From the NCBI GenBank assembly GCA_020635075.1, contig JACKAM010000002.1:558001-622000 (forward strand): DNA of 64,000 bases. Direction: 5' to 3'. Shown here piece after piece: positions 41,158 through 49,996 of the stretch (position 1 is its first letter; each line of letters begins with the position of its first letter). Below the pieces are notes generated by a model. It was not told the origin of the DNA, did no database searches, and saw only the letters and a list, made by a program, of their open reading frames with translations. The DNA comes from Pseudobdellovibrionaceae bacterium. Lineage in GTDB: Bacteria > Bdellovibrionota > Bdellovibrionia > Bdellovibrionales > UBA1609. The translations under genes were made by a program, and so were the position numbers.

Positions 41158-42063
41158 TTACAAATACTCAGGATTGATATTGGGATATTGTCCTTCAGGA
41201 CACTGGGATATCCACTGATCCAGCTGCTGAAGAATCGCCTGTTTATCTCTAGGAAGGGTTCCCGCAAGCGGGAACATATTCGAGACGTGATTGGCGCGAA
41301 AAATGATTTGCCCAGATTTGGGCTCAATTCCCCCAAGAATTTCTCTCATCTCCCCCAACAGAGCCTTGGTTGTGAGAGGTTCAATCTGACCCTTTTCAAT
41401 GGACCGGGCATAGGGTGTTTTTGGTACTGGAGTCGTCGACAAAAAGGAAAAGAACTGGGGGGCCATTTGACTGATGATGACTCCCGTATCCCGACAATGG
41501 ACCGATGAAAGCTCTGTCCCACCTAAGCCCAACATCGCAATCACCGAAAGCTTCCACCCTGCTGATTTGATTTTGAGCCCGGCCTCAAGCATCTCTTCCG
41601 CTGTGTTGCCTTTTTTCACCAGTTCCAAAACCTCATCATTCCCCGACTCCATTCCCAGGTAGGCCATATTCAGTCCAAGGTCCGCCAACTGGCGAAGCTC
41701 AGCCTCTGACTTATCCAGAATATTCTCTGCTGTTGCGTAGATCCCAAAACGACGAATGCCAGGAAAGCTCTTACGAAAATGCTCCAGGACTGGAACCAAT
41801 ACTTCCATGGGCGCCCCAAGAGCATCCCCATCACAGAGGAACACCTTACCTGACGGCCACATGTGGGCTCCCAGCTGCGCCTTTACCGAATCAATATCGG
41901 CCAGAATGTCATTCAATGGGCGAACCCGGTACTTTTTGCTCTGGTACATGGCGCAGTAAGTGCATTTATTGTTCGAGCAACCGAGTGTCACCTGCATAAG
42001 CAGGCTATATGCTTCAGACGGCGGGCGATACACTGGTGGTTCAAGGTTCAAAAGTAAGTTCAT
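41158..42063 (-). CDS. Radical SAM protein
   Basis: 301 residues with a cysteine cluster LGCSNNKCTYCAMY. The spacing is C-x4-C-x2-C, a variant seen in a subgroup of COG1032-related proteins rather than the standard CxxxCxxC. A LCDGDALGAP strand and a glycine-rich GLNMAYLGMESGND segment fit the radical SAM TIM barrel. Members cleave S-adenosylmethionine with an iron-sulfur cluster to start radical chemistry; the substrate is unknown. It overlaps the AlkD-type gene by four bases (42060-42063). Confidence 0.85.
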   Translation of the reverse strand: MNLLLNLEPPVYRPPSEAYSLLMQVTLGCSNNKCTYCAMYQSKKYRVRPLNDILADIDSVKAQLGAHMWPSGKVFLCDGDALGAPMEVLVPVLEHFRKSFPGIRRFGIYATAENILDKSEAELRQLADLGLNMAYLGMESGNDEVLELVKKGNTAEEMLEAGLKIKSAGWKLSVIAMLGLGGTELSSVHCRDTGVIISQMAPQFFSFLSTTPVPKTPYARSIEKGQIEPLTTKALLGEMREILGGIEPKSGQIIFRANHVSNMFPLAGTLPRDKQAILQQLDQWISQCPEGQYPNINPEYL

Positions 42064-42770
42064 ACTTTGCCCTTTAGGTACATTTGCCGCTTTCTCTCAG
42101 GAAACTTCTCAATCGCATAACGAAGCATGGTTCGAGGCATCGTCTTACAGTGCTTTTTCAAAAAGGCCTCAAGTCTCTTCACCTCTTTTTTCCCGGCCTC
42201 ACGCAAGACCCATCCCACGGCCTTGTGAATCAGATCGTGTTCATCATGAAGGAGAACTTGAGCCAACTTGAAGGCATCGTCCAGATCACCATCTTTCACA
42301 AACCAGAGCGTCGATATGATGGCAACCCGCTTTGTCCATAAGCGCTCTGATTTGGCCCACTGGTAAAGGATCTTTCGATTCCTATTTTCCAAGTGCTGAC
42401 CAACAATACGGGGGCAGGTGACATCAACCAGATCCCAGTTATTGATATAATTGAAGTGGTCAACATAGGTCTTGTAAAGACGCTCTCGTTCTTTGTCCGC
42501 CGAAGCCTTCTCGTATTTTTGAACCAAGATAATAAGACCCGCCATTCTCTCTTCGTGGTACTTGGACCTAATGACCCTCTTGGTTTCGGCGAGGCTCAGA
42601 TCCTTGTACTCTTTGGCTACTTTCCGGCAGTCCGGCATGGTGATTCCGAGAAAAATATCTCCATAACCATACTCGCCTTTACCAGTCTTAAAAAAACTCT
42701 GATTTAGCTGTGCCCGCTTAAGGCTTGCAAATTGCCTGAGTCTCTTATGGATTTCGATGATGACCTCCAC
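42060..42770 (-). CDS. DNA alkylation repair protein, AlkD-like
   Basis: About 236 residues from GTG 42770, which follows GGAG by about ten bases; an ATG at 42824 would add unsupported residues. HEAT-like helices and conserved marks of the family are visible: SFFKTGKGEYGYGDIFLGI, YINNWDLVDVTCPRIVG, SERLWTKRVAIIST and DLIHKAVGWVLREAGKK. AlkD-type enzymes remove alkylated purines from DNA without a base flip. It heads the leftward gene run with the radical SAM and TfoX_C-like genes, and is divergent from the MFS transporter. Confidence 0.9.
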   Translation of the reverse strand: MEVIIEIHKRLRQFASLKRAQLNQSFFKTGKGEYGYGDIFLGITMPDCRKVAKEYKDLSLAETKRVIRSKYHEERMAGLIILVQKYEKASADKERERLYKTYVDHFNYINNWDLVDVTCPRIVGQHLENRNRKILYQWAKSERLWTKRVAIISTLWFVKDGDLDDAFKLAQVLLHDEHDLIHKAVGWVLREAGKKEVKRLEAFLKKHCKTMPRTMLRYAIEKFPERKRQMYLKGKV

Positions 42771-42811
42771 GAAAATAAATCTCCAGCCCGCCTCGACAAT
42801 ACTGCAACTTG

Positions 42812-42826
42812 GGATGATAATCATCC
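42812..42826. promoter_or_regulatory. Perfect 15-base palindrome in divergent promoter region
   Basis: GGATGATAATCATCC lies between the start of the leftward AlkD-type gene and the rightward MFS gene, ending just before the MFS start codon. It is the right size for a dimeric repressor site that could control either or both genes; the exact function is not shown. Confidence 0.5.
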
Positions 42827-42829
42827 TTG

Positions 42830-44137
42830 ATGATTGACGCGCAAATTGTCAAATGGAGCCGACTTGAAGTCATTTTTTGGAGCTTGATGATTGGCTTGGG
42901 AGAGGCCTACATCGGCGCCTATGCCTTGGCTTGTGGCTTTTCCGAGAGATACGCAGGCCTTATAGCAACCATTCCCCTTGGAGCAGCCTCCCTGGCCCAA
43001 TTGTTTGCTCCCAAGCTGCTGCGGCTCCTTAAGGGGCGAAGGCAGTTTGTCGTCGGCTGCGCCATTGCCCAGGCGATGACATTATTTCTTATCACAGGCC
43101 ACGCCATTTTTGATCGTTCAAGCCCCACTCTATTGATCACCGTCCTCACGCTCTACTGGCTTTTTGGTCTGTCTGCAGGCCCTATATGGAATGCCTGGAT
43201 CGTATCGATTATCCCCAAAGAGCAAAGGGCTCATTTTTTCTCCAAGCGCGGACCCTATCATGAAATTTCGGTTCTCATCGGCCTGGTCATTTGCGGCTTT
43301 GCCCTGGATCGAACTCCAGATGTTCTCCTCGCTTTTTCGGTGACTTTTGTCCTGGCTGGCATCACCCGCCTGGTGTCAGCCTATTCCATGTCGCGTTTAC
43401 CGGACGAGTCTTCCGCCGGTGCAATAAGGCTTGAGGCATCTAGTGACTGGGGTGCCTTCATAAAATGGTTGGCACAAAAGAAGGTCATGTGGATGATTCT
43501 TCTGATTGGCTTTCTCAATCTTGGCGTTTCTGTCGGCTCTCCTTTTTTTACACCCTTTATGCTCAAGCGCATGAAGCTCGACTATGATACCTACATGATG
43601 TTGATAGCCATACCCTTTATTAGCCGAGCTATTGCCTATCAGTACTTCGAGCAAGTTATCCGGCGAGTGGGAGTGAAATCGGCACTCATTCCCTCAATGG
43701 TGATCATTGCACTTACCCCATTTCTCTGGTCCCAGTTTCCCTATGTTGGAACAATTGTGGTCTTTCAGATTATCGCAGGAATCGCTTGGACAGGATTTGA
43801 ATACAGTATTCTGATAAAACAGATTTCTGATTTTGGACAGGCTGAAAGATCAAGAGTTCTTACCTGGACGAACTTTGTCGTCGGGGCATGCAACATCTGT
43901 GGTGTGACGATAGGATCTCAGTTGCTGGGACGAAGCCCCACTTCGGCAGATTACGCCCGGGTTTTTGAGATCTCCACAATGATGAGGCTCCTCCCCATCC
44001 TTGTGGTGTTCGTCATCGACTGGCAGGTATCTAGCCAATACATTAAACGATTCTATATTCGCTTTGTCGGCATTCGAGCCAACCGCGGCGCCGTCAGTAA
44101 ACCTATCCTCTACGTGGATGAGGGAGGAGAGAAGTAA
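42830..44137 (+). CDS. MFS transporter
   Basis: About 435 residues with twelve predicted membrane segments. The start (ATG at 42830; TTG at 42827 also possible) is close to the palindrome. The sequence shows a loop between segments 2 and 3 (LLRLLKGRRQFVVG) and a WNAWIVSIIPKEQRAHFFSKRG stretch typical of the major facilitator superfamily. Substrate cannot be inferred. It is transcribed rightward alone; a short GC-rich stem (44139-44156) overlaps the convergent RimK-type gene stop. Confidence 0.88.
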   Translation: MIDAQIVKWSRLEVIFWSLMIGLGEAYIGAYALACGFSERYAGLIATIPLGAASLAQLFAPKLLRLLKGRRQFVVGCAIAQAMTLFLITGHAIFDRSSPTLLITVLTLYWLFGLSAGPIWNAWIVSIIPKEQRAHFFSKRGPYHEISVLIGLVICGFALDRTPDVLLAFSVTFVLAGITRLVSAYSMSRLPDESSAGAIRLEASSDWGAFIKWLAQKKVMWMILLIGFLNLGVSVGSPFFTPFMLKRMKLDYDTYMMLIAIPFISRAIAYQYFEQVIRRVGVKSALIPSMVIIALTPFLWSQFPYVGTIVVFQIIAGIAWTGFEYSILIKQISDFGQAERSRVLTWTNFVVGACNICGVTIGSQLLGRSPTSADYARVFEISTMMRLLPILVVFVIDWQVSSQYIKRFYIRFVGIRANRGAVSKPILYVDEGGEK

Positions 44138-44146
44138 AGCCTGCCA

Positions 44147-45370
44147 TTAAGCAGGCGACACATCTTCTGGTGGCGACGGAGGCGGCGTTTTGACCTTGCC
44201 CAACTTCTTAAGCTTGGGCTTTCTTCTCTTACGAGTTCTTTCAGGAATCAAATCCTTCATGGACTCAAGCTTCCCAAAACATAGAAGTTTGTCGTCAGCC
44301 TCAAGAACACGCTCGGATTTTGGATTTGGTATGACTTTTCCCCCACGATGGAGAGTCAGCACATTGATATCCTTTTCTCTGAGGCCGGATTCAACAAGAG
44401 TCTTACCAATGTACTCAGAACCACCAGGGATAAAGATCTCACTCACTCCGTATCCGCGACTAACGGTCAACCTTTGTCGAATATCAATCTCAGGGAAATC
44501 TACTTTCGCGGCAATGTAATCAACAATGGCACCGGCCACATCAAGCTTGGTACAGGCCTCAATGCCAGCAAGTCCCGGCGAAGAATTGACCTCCATGATC
44601 TGGGGTCCGTCGTGCCCCTCAAGCATGTCAACACCCGCAATTCCTAAACCCATAATCTGAGCCGCCCGGATAGCTGTTTCCTTATACTCATCACTTAGCT
44701 CGACAGCCTCGGTCGTACCACCACGATGGACGTTACTGCGAAACTCCTGGCCTTGGGCCACACGCCTCATCGCTGCAACCACCCGGTCACCAACAACAAT
44801 GGCACGAATGTCTTTGCCTTTGCTTTCGGCAACAAATTTTTGAATGAGAATGTTCTGTTTTTGGCTTTGCAGAAGCTCAATGATCGATGTAGCCACTTCC
44901 TGAGTATGGGCCAAAAGAACACCAATTCCTTGGGTTCCCTCAATAAGCTTGATGATAATCGGCACCCCACCCACCCGGGCAATTGCGGGCAGGACATCTT
45001 TTTTATCGCGCACAAAAGCGGTTTGCGGAATGCCAATTTTGTGTTTACTAAGAATTTGTAAACTTCTTAATTTATCGCGGGAATTCAAAATTCCATCAGC
45101 TGAGTTCGCGCAAAAAACACCCATCTGCTGAAACTGCCGTGTCACTGCAGTTCCATAGTAGGTGATTGAGGCCCCAATTCGCGGGAGGACAGCATCGTAA
45201 TGGCTTAAGCGTCGTTGCCCATAAAACAAATCTGGGTCTTCTTCTTCCAAATCGATGGCAAACTTCAAGGTATTAAGTACGCGAACTTGATGACCTCGGC
45301 TCTCACAGGCCTCTTTCAATCGCCTTGTACTATAGGTATTCGGTTCCCGCGATAGAATCGCCAGCTTCAT
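44147..45370 (-). CDS. RimK-type glutamate ligase with TrkA-C-like C-terminal domain
   Basis: 407 residues. The N-terminal half (about 1-290) is an ATP-grasp ligase of the RimK family: MKLAILSREPNTYSTRRL, then NSRDKLRSLQILSKHKIGIP, PIIIKLIEGTQGIGVLL, and MEVNSSPGLAGIEACT. RimK adds glutamate to ribosomal protein S6; paralogues make polyglutamate or modify small molecules. The rest (about 310-385: IFIPGGSEYIGKTLVESGLR, LHRGGKVIPNP, LEADDKLLCFG) resembles a TrkA-C/RCK_C domain, which binds ligands in potassium channels. The last 30 residues are Lys/Arg/Pro rich. The fusion suggests ligand-regulated ligase activity. Confidence 0.85.
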   Translation of the reverse strand: MKLAILSREPNTYSTRRLKEACESRGHQVRVLNTLKFAIDLEEEDPDLFYGQRRLSHYDAVLPRIGASITYYGTAVTRQFQQMGVFCANSADGILNSRDKLRSLQILSKHKIGIPQTAFVRDKKDVLPAIARVGGVPIIIKLIEGTQGIGVLLAHTQEVATSIIELLQSQKQNILIQKFVAESKGKDIRAIVVGDRVVAAMRRVAQGQEFRSNVHRGGTTEAVELSDEYKETAIRAAQIMGLGIAGVDMLEGHDGPQIMEVNSSPGLAGIEACTKLDVAGAIVDYIAAKVDFPEIDIRQRLTVSRGYGVSEIFIPGGSEYIGKTLVESGLREKDINVLTLHRGGKVIPNPKSERVLEADDKLLCFGKLESMKDLIPERTRKRRKPKLKKLGKVKTPPPSPPEDVSPA

Positions 45371-45521
45371 TTATCCTCCACGGCATGCAGAAATGTTCGA
45401 TGTTCGCCCTGACCGCCCCAAAAATCGGGCCCGGTGATGATCGACCTAGGCATTGATCTTCCTATAGCGTCGGCACATAATCAAACGATCCCGCTATATG
45501 TCACGAAAGGACCCCCATTTT

Positions 45522-45950
45522 ATGTCCGCGACCCCGTTTTCTTATTCCCTGACTATCCGCGAAGCCCATTTGGACACCTTTGGACATGTAAATAACGCCA
45601 CTTATTTGAGCCTCTTCGAAGAAGCCAGGTGGGAACTTGTTACACAAAGAGGCTATGGTCTGGATCAGGTCAGAAGCCGTCAGCATGGCCCGATTATTCT
45701 GGATGTCCACCTGGAGTTTCGCAAGGAACTTAAGCTCCGGGAGAAGGTTTTGATCACCACCAAACTCCTGCATTACGAAAAAAGGGTCGGGCAGCTCTAT
45801 CAGGAGATTGTTGCCGAAAGCAGTCCTGACTTAGTTTTTGCCAAGGCCACTTTTACCTTTGGCCTTTTTGACCTTAAGGCCCGCCGTCTCATCCCGCCAA
45901 CCGATGCCTGGCTGTATGCCATTGGGGCAAAAGACTCCCTTTTAAAATGA
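45522..45950 (+). CDS. Acyl-CoA thioesterase, YbgC/hotdog type
   Basis: About 142 residues of the hotdog fold. The family pattern REAHLDTFGHVNNATYLSLFEEARWELV includes the catalytic Asp and the Asn-containing loop, and YEKRVGQLYQEIV follows. These enzymes hydrolyse acyl-CoA or 4-hydroxybenzoyl-CoA-type thioesters. The ATG at 45522 is preferred since AAAGGA is upstream; an ATG at 45498 is also in frame but with no clear ribosome site. It converges on the DUF924 gene with an overlap of nine bases. Confidence 0.9.
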   Translation: MSATPFSYSLTIREAHLDTFGHVNNATYLSLFEEARWELVTQRGYGLDQVRSRQHGPIILDVHLEFRKELKLREKVLITTKLLHYEKRVGQLYQEIVAESSPDLVFAKATFTFGLFDLKARRLIPPTDAWLYAIGAKDSLLK

Positions 45951-46493
45951 GGAGTTGGGGCCCTTGAGAAAATCCACTTCTTCGGGTGTGGATTCACGAC
46001 CCAAAATTTGATTACGGTGTGGGTAGCGTCCGAAGCGATCTATGATCGCCTTGTGTTTTAGCTCATAGTCCAGGCCGCCCTCCAAGCCCGGCTGACTAAA
46101 GAGCTTCACCGCCTCTTCATGAGCCTTGGGGTCCTCACTATGCATATAGGGCATATAGAGAAAATACCGCCGTCCAACTGGTAACAGATGGTCTTCTTTT
46201 GCCTCCACTGCCTGTTTTGCGCACTCAAGAGCCAGAATATCATAGGCAAATGCCTCAGGCGTGTCCCGGAACATGTTTCGCGAAAACTGATCAAGGACAA
46301 TGACTTCTGCCAACCGCCCCACAGGTGACCGCCGCCAACCCATCAAGCTTTTCTGAGCCGCAGCCCGATGGACCTGGAGGAAGCGATTTTTGATCAAGTC
46401 ATCAAGCTTTGGATCTTTGGTCCACCACTGTTTAGGACTAAGCTCCTCAAACCAAAAACTTAAAACCAAATTTAGATCGAACTCTTCACCCAT
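45942..46493 (-). CDS. DUF924 family protein
   Basis: 183 residues, all helical, of the DUF924 family. Conserved marks include VLSFWFEELSPKQWWTKDP, VIVLDQFSRNMFRDTPEAFA, YFLYMPYMHSEDP and the tail FGRYPHRNQILGRESTPEE. The function is unknown. Its start overlaps the PhnA-type stop by one base (TAATG), so the two genes are translationally coupled. Confidence 0.92.
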   Translation of the reverse strand: MGEEFDLNLVLSFWFEELSPKQWWTKDPKLDDLIKNRFLQVHRAAAQKSLMGWRRSPVGRLAEVIVLDQFSRNMFRDTPEAFAYDILALECAKQAVEAKEDHLLPVGRRYFLYMPYMHSEDPKAHEEAVKLFSQPGLEGGLDYELKHKAIIDRFGRYPHRNQILGRESTPEEVDFLKGPNSSF

Positions 46494-46840
46494 TAATCAG
46501 TTACCTTTTTCACAAACTGAGACTTCAGCTGCATATCACCAATACCCTTGATCTTGCAGTCGATATCATGGTCCCCATCGACCAGTCGAATTCCTTTGAC
46601 CTTAGTTCCGACTTTGACCACTAAAGAGGAACCTTTGACTTTCAGGTCCTTGATGACGGTAACCGTATCTCCATCTTGAAGAACATTGCCATGGGCATCC
46701 TTAACAACCTTCTCCTCTGAAACCTCTTCTGCTACGACCTGATCCGACCACTCATGACCGCATTCAGGACAAACAAAGAGTTCTCGGTCCAGGTAGGTGT
46801 ACTCCGAATGACACTTGGGGCAATTTGGCAATTCACTCAT
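46493..46840 (-). CDS. PhnA/YjdM-type zinc ribbon protein
   Basis: 115 residues. The N-terminal zinc ribbon has CPKCHSEY and CPECGHEW, followed by the PhnA/YjdM barrel: VKDAHGNVLQDGDTVTVIKD, VKVGTKVKGIRLVDGDHDI. The name PhnA refers to a presumed role in alkylphosphonate metabolism that is not established. It heads the two-gene run with the DUF924 gene. Confidence 0.93.
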   Translation of the reverse strand: MSELPNCPKCHSEYTYLDRELFVCPECGHEWSDQVVAEEVSEEKVVKDAHGNVLQDGDTVTVIKDLKVKGSSLVVKVGTKVKGIRLVDGDHDIDCKIKGIGDMQLKSQFVKKVTD

Positions 46841-46926
46841 TGGCTATGGCTCCTTTTCTACAATTCATATATGCTGGCGAGGTTTCTGTCTAGGCTCGGG
46901 CGTTAATTGGACTTGGGGAGGTGCGG

Positions 46927-47493
46927 GTGAAAAAAGGCGCGGCCATTACGTTGGGGAGTATCGCAGGCTTGTGGGTGGCCCTAACCCTCTTTGTGCAACT
47001 TCGCACGGTGGATTCTGTTAAAGTGCATGGTCCTGAGAACTTCCAAAGATCTATGTTAATCGCCTACCAGCCCGATCCTTTTTACCCTTTGGATAAAAAA
47101 ATTGCCCAGGCCGTCACCCAGGAGTTTGTTGGCCGAGAGTGGCGGGTGGTGGTTGCAACTCACGGCTCCGCGAACTTTCCGTCCACGGACAAATTTGACC
47201 TCATTGTGGTTATTGCCAACACTTATAACTGGCGTCCAGACTGGAAGACAACATCCTGGATTTCCAAGTCAGATTTCAAGAACAAGAGGGTGGTCGCCTT
47301 TACCCTTGGTGCAGGCAGTACCGAATGGGCGCAGCTGGCACTCGAACAGGCGATCGCAGATTCCGGCGCCGATCTCATTACGAGCAAGACCTATTGGCTA
47401 TTGCGACCAAATGATGAGAACAAACTGGATCAAAAAAACAGCCAGGTTGCTGTTGATCTGGCCGTTCAGGAAATCAATCGCCTCTCTCTGTAG
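46927..47493 (+). CDS. Membrane-anchored flavodoxin-like protein of unknown function
   Basis: About 188 residues with an N-terminal hydrophobic segment (AAITLGSIAGLWVALTLFV) and a soluble domain of alternating strands and helices (SMLIAYQPDPFYPLDKKI, then FDLIVVIANTYNWRPDW, then KRVVAFTLGAGSTEWAQLAL). The order resembles a flavodoxin fold, but the FMN-binding loops are not clear, so the assignment is tentative. GTG at 46927 has GGGGAGG upstream; GTG 46921 is also possible. It converges on the methyltransferase gene with four bases between. Confidence 0.65.
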   Translation: MKKGAAITLGSIAGLWVALTLFVQLRTVDSVKVHGPENFQRSMLIAYQPDPFYPLDKKIAQAVTQEFVGREWRVVVATHGSANFPSTDKFDLIVVIANTYNWRPDWKTTSWISKSDFKNKRVVAFTLGAGSTEWAQLALEQAIADSGADLITSKTYWLLRPNDENKLDQKNSQVAVDLAVQEINRLSL

Positions 47494-47497
47494 TTAA

Positions 47498-48328
47498 CTA
47501 TCCGAGAGCTCTTGAAATAATCTCCACAGGAGAAATGGTGCCAGCCGCAATATTCTGCACCATGTTTTGAATCCTCACTGGAGTGCTGGCACGCATGAGA
47601 GTGTGAAGACCTAAGGGTGGCGGCCCATCAGCCTCCATCTTGGCCCTCATGTTCTTGAAAAATTCCATGGCTGATTCTTTTTGGTTGGCTTCTGTTACAA
47701 CATCGAAGCCAGCCGCCTTTAAAGCCTCTTTGTACTGACGAGGAGAAGCGAGCTTGCAAATTTCCTGCTCTGAGGCCCAGGGCACAGGGTAGGTCATTTC
47801 GCCGGGCTGGATCTGCATAACGTCGTAGACCCCAAAGACCCCCCCGGGCTTGAGAACTCTGTTGATCTCAGTGAACAACTTCTCTTTGTCTTCAATATTC
47901 ATCCCCACATGGAGCATATAGGCGCGATCAAAGCTGTTATCCTCAAAGGGAAGATCCAGGGCATTGCCGTGAACAAGATTCACCCGATTGTTCAATTTCA
48001 CCCAAGAACAGAGTGAATTACCCGTAGCGATGTACTCTTCCGTTAGGTCCACGCCAGATACCTGGCAATTGAAAGTTTTGGCGACATATCGGGCAGCCCC
48101 TCCAAGTCCACAACCGACATCAAGAACCCGACTGTCCTTTTGAACGCCCAGCTGCTTCAGCAGGCGATCAGTGGCCACCCTTCCGCCAATGTGGAATTCA
48201 TCAACTGGACCTAGGTCCTCCACGGTCACGGTTTCCAGGGTCTTGCCCAGCTTTTCAATTCCCGCCTGAATAGCCGCGAGCAGTGATCCATGTTGATAGT
48301 TCTGAGCTACTTTCTGATCTGTAGACAC
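47498..48328 (-). CDS. Class I SAM-dependent methyltransferase
   Basis: 276 residues. Motif I is VLDVGCGLGGAARYVAKTF, with the acid in GVDLTEEY, motif II LVHGNALDLPFEDNSFD and LKPGGVFGVYDV. The order and the RVATDRLLKQLGV N-terminal extension fit the UbiE/cyclopropane-synthase-like superfamily of small-molecule methyltransferases. The substrate is unknown. Confidence 0.9.
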   Translation of the reverse strand: MSTDQKVAQNYQHGSLLAAIQAGIEKLGKTLETVTVEDLGPVDEFHIGGRVATDRLLKQLGVQKDSRVLDVGCGLGGAARYVAKTFNCQVSGVDLTEEYIATGNSLCSWVKLNNRVNLVHGNALDLPFEDNSFDRAYMLHVGMNIEDKEKLFTEINRVLKPGGVFGVYDVMQIQPGEMTYPVPWASEQEICKLASPRQYKEALKAAGFDVVTEANQKESAMEFFKNMRAKMEADGPPPLGLHTLMRASTPVRIQNMVQNIAAGTISPVEIISRALG

Positions 48329-48418
48329 ATCATCCCCCCTGGTGGTGAGATCCAGGATAACAGGTTCATGGATGATGTGGAGTAAAGAACTCCTTTATTA
48401 TACCTTCAGGACCCAGAC

Positions 48419-49189
48419 CTAGTCCGGCTGACTCCAAAATACCTCTGTTTGGTAATCGATGCGCACCACTCCGTTCGTTTGGTGCTTATCAAACAAGTCC
48501 TTCAGTTCTTTAATCATCAGCGGATATCCAGGATGGTCTTGGTTGGGAATGTAGGATGAAGAAACCAAACGCCCCTTAAATCCTTCAAAATCGAATTCTT
48601 GAAAATTTGCAAAAGTAGCTCGGCTCGGAGCCTGGCCAAAAAACTTGGTTACACTTTCGCCCGCACTGATGTTGCGGTGATTGATCTGCTCATAGTCTGT
48701 ACTATGACGGACAATCAGGTCTTCATAGGCCGCTGCGAACTCACCTTCAGTTTTCCTATCGTTCCAGACAAACATAATGTGTCCACCAGGTCTTAGAATC
48801 CTAGAAAACTCTTTGCCTGTTGCCTCGGGTTCAAACCAATGAAACGCTTGAGCTGCGGTGACCACTTCCACCGACCGAGATTCCAACCCCGTCGCCTCAG
48901 ATGATCCCGATATTGAATGAAAATTCTGGTAGTCATGGAGAAGCCTTTCAGCCGCCATACGCATCTCCTGATTAGGCTCGATCGCGTAGACCCGATTGCC
49001 GTTTTTCAATAAGAGCTCAGAAAAAATACCCGTGCCCGATCCTACATCGGCTATCGAGTGGTGAGTCTCTAATCCCATCTCTTCCTGCATCAATTTTATA
49101 ATTTCTGCCGGGTAACCTGGACGGTACTTAATGTAGTTTTCAACACGGTCAGAGAACCGACCGGTGGGATTGTGGCGATGACCTTCCAT
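48419..49189 (-). CDS. Class I SAM-dependent methyltransferase
   Basis: About 256 residues from ATG 49189. The SAM-binding motif I is SIADVGSGTGIFSELLLKNG, followed by VYAIEPNQEM, VVTAAQAFHWF and LRPGGHIMFVWND. The AQAFHW element is characteristic of a large group of uncharacterised methyltransferases. The upstream start at 49225 adds residues without motifs. It is leftward with a gap of 90 bases to the preceding methyltransferase and may be separately transcribed. Confidence 0.88.
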   Translation of the reverse strand: MEGHRHNPTGRFSDRVENYIKYRPGYPAEIIKLMQEEMGLETHHSIADVGSGTGIFSELLLKNGNRVYAIEPNQEMRMAAERLLHDYQNFHSISGSSEATGLESRSVEVVTAAQAFHWFEPEATGKEFSRILRPGGHIMFVWNDRKTEGEFAAAYEDLIVRHSTDYEQINHRNISAGESVTKFFGQAPSRATFANFQEFDFEGFKGRLVSSSYIPNQDHPGYPLMIKELKDLFDKHQTNGVVRIDYQTEVFWSQPD

Positions 49190-49270
49190 TTGCCTCCAAA
49201 AAGTTGTAGCCCATGTACTTGTCACGGTTAGAAGAGCATTTTATTCTCTTTAGGGTCAAGCATAGGGAGT

Positions 49271-49996
49271 GTGCGTTCCAATCAGGCGGTGGACATGAAC
49301 CCATTGATAAAGCTCATTAGCGCCGGTTTTGTTTTTGGCATCAAAGGCCTAAGCCTTGTGCTTTACAAAACCGAAGATCATTGGCTCACGCCAAAGGATC
49401 AAATTGACTGGGAAGACCTGCGCCTAGTCATTGCCCTCAACCACACCAGCCTGTTTGAACCTCTGTTTATTTCGGTCATTCCCAACTATCGTCTTTGGAG
49501 AGCCATTGAGCGATTGGTCGTTCCAATCGCGGATGTGACGATGAAACGCCCTTTGGTCGGCCGCCTATTCAAGTATTTTGTGCCCAATTGTATTCCCATT
49601 ACCCGCAAGCGGGACGAGACTTGGGATCAGTACCTAAATCGGGCCCGGGACAAGAACTCGCTGATGTTTATTTTTCCGGAAGGACGCATGAAGCGCATCG
49701 ATGGCCTGGACAAACATGGCAACCCAATGAGTGTTAAGGGCGGCGTGGCCGATATTCTCGCAGAGTTGGATGGTGGAAAAATTCTCATTGCCTACTCTGG
49801 CGGACTCCATCACGTCCAGGCACCCGGCCAGTCTGTTCCCAAAGTCTTTAAACGCATCAAGGTCGCCTTTGAGCAGCTGGATGTTCAGGAGTACAAGGCG
49901 TCGTTGGCCGCTGACGACGCCCATGATTTCCGCAAAAAAGTCATCGCTGACTTGGAAGACCGCATGCACCAACACTGCAAGGAGATTGAGTCGTGA
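49271..49996 (+). CDS. Lysophospholipid acyltransferase-like protein
   Basis: 241 residues with an N-terminal membrane-association region and the acyltransferase block VIALNHTSLFEPLFISV (the HX4D/E motif as HTSLFE), then the LMFIFPEGRMKR block III and VKGGVADILAELDGG. The family transfers fatty acyl groups to glycerophosphate or related acceptors; the Glu variant of the HX4D motif occurs in side branches. GTG 49271 is the annotated start; an ATG at 49295 has better ribosome-site spacing. It overlaps the small downstream gene by four bases. Confidence 0.82.
   Translation: MRSNQAVDMNPLIKLISAGFVFGIKGLSLVLYKTEDHWLTPKDQIDWEDLRLVIALNHTSLFEPLFISVIPNYRLWRAIERLVVPIADVTMKRPLVGRLFKYFVPNCIPITRKRDETWDQYLNRARDKNSLMFIFPEGRMKRIDGLDKHGNPMSVKGGVADILAELDGGKILIAYSGGLHHVQAPGQSVPKVFKRIKVAFEQLDVQEYKASLAADDAHDFRKKVIADLEDRMHQHCKEIES

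Noticed and set aside
44139..44156. GCCTGC/GCAGGC hairpin between MFS and RimK-type genes
   Set aside because: Six-base stem overlapping the RimK-type stop codon with no T-run; not strong enough to list as a terminator.
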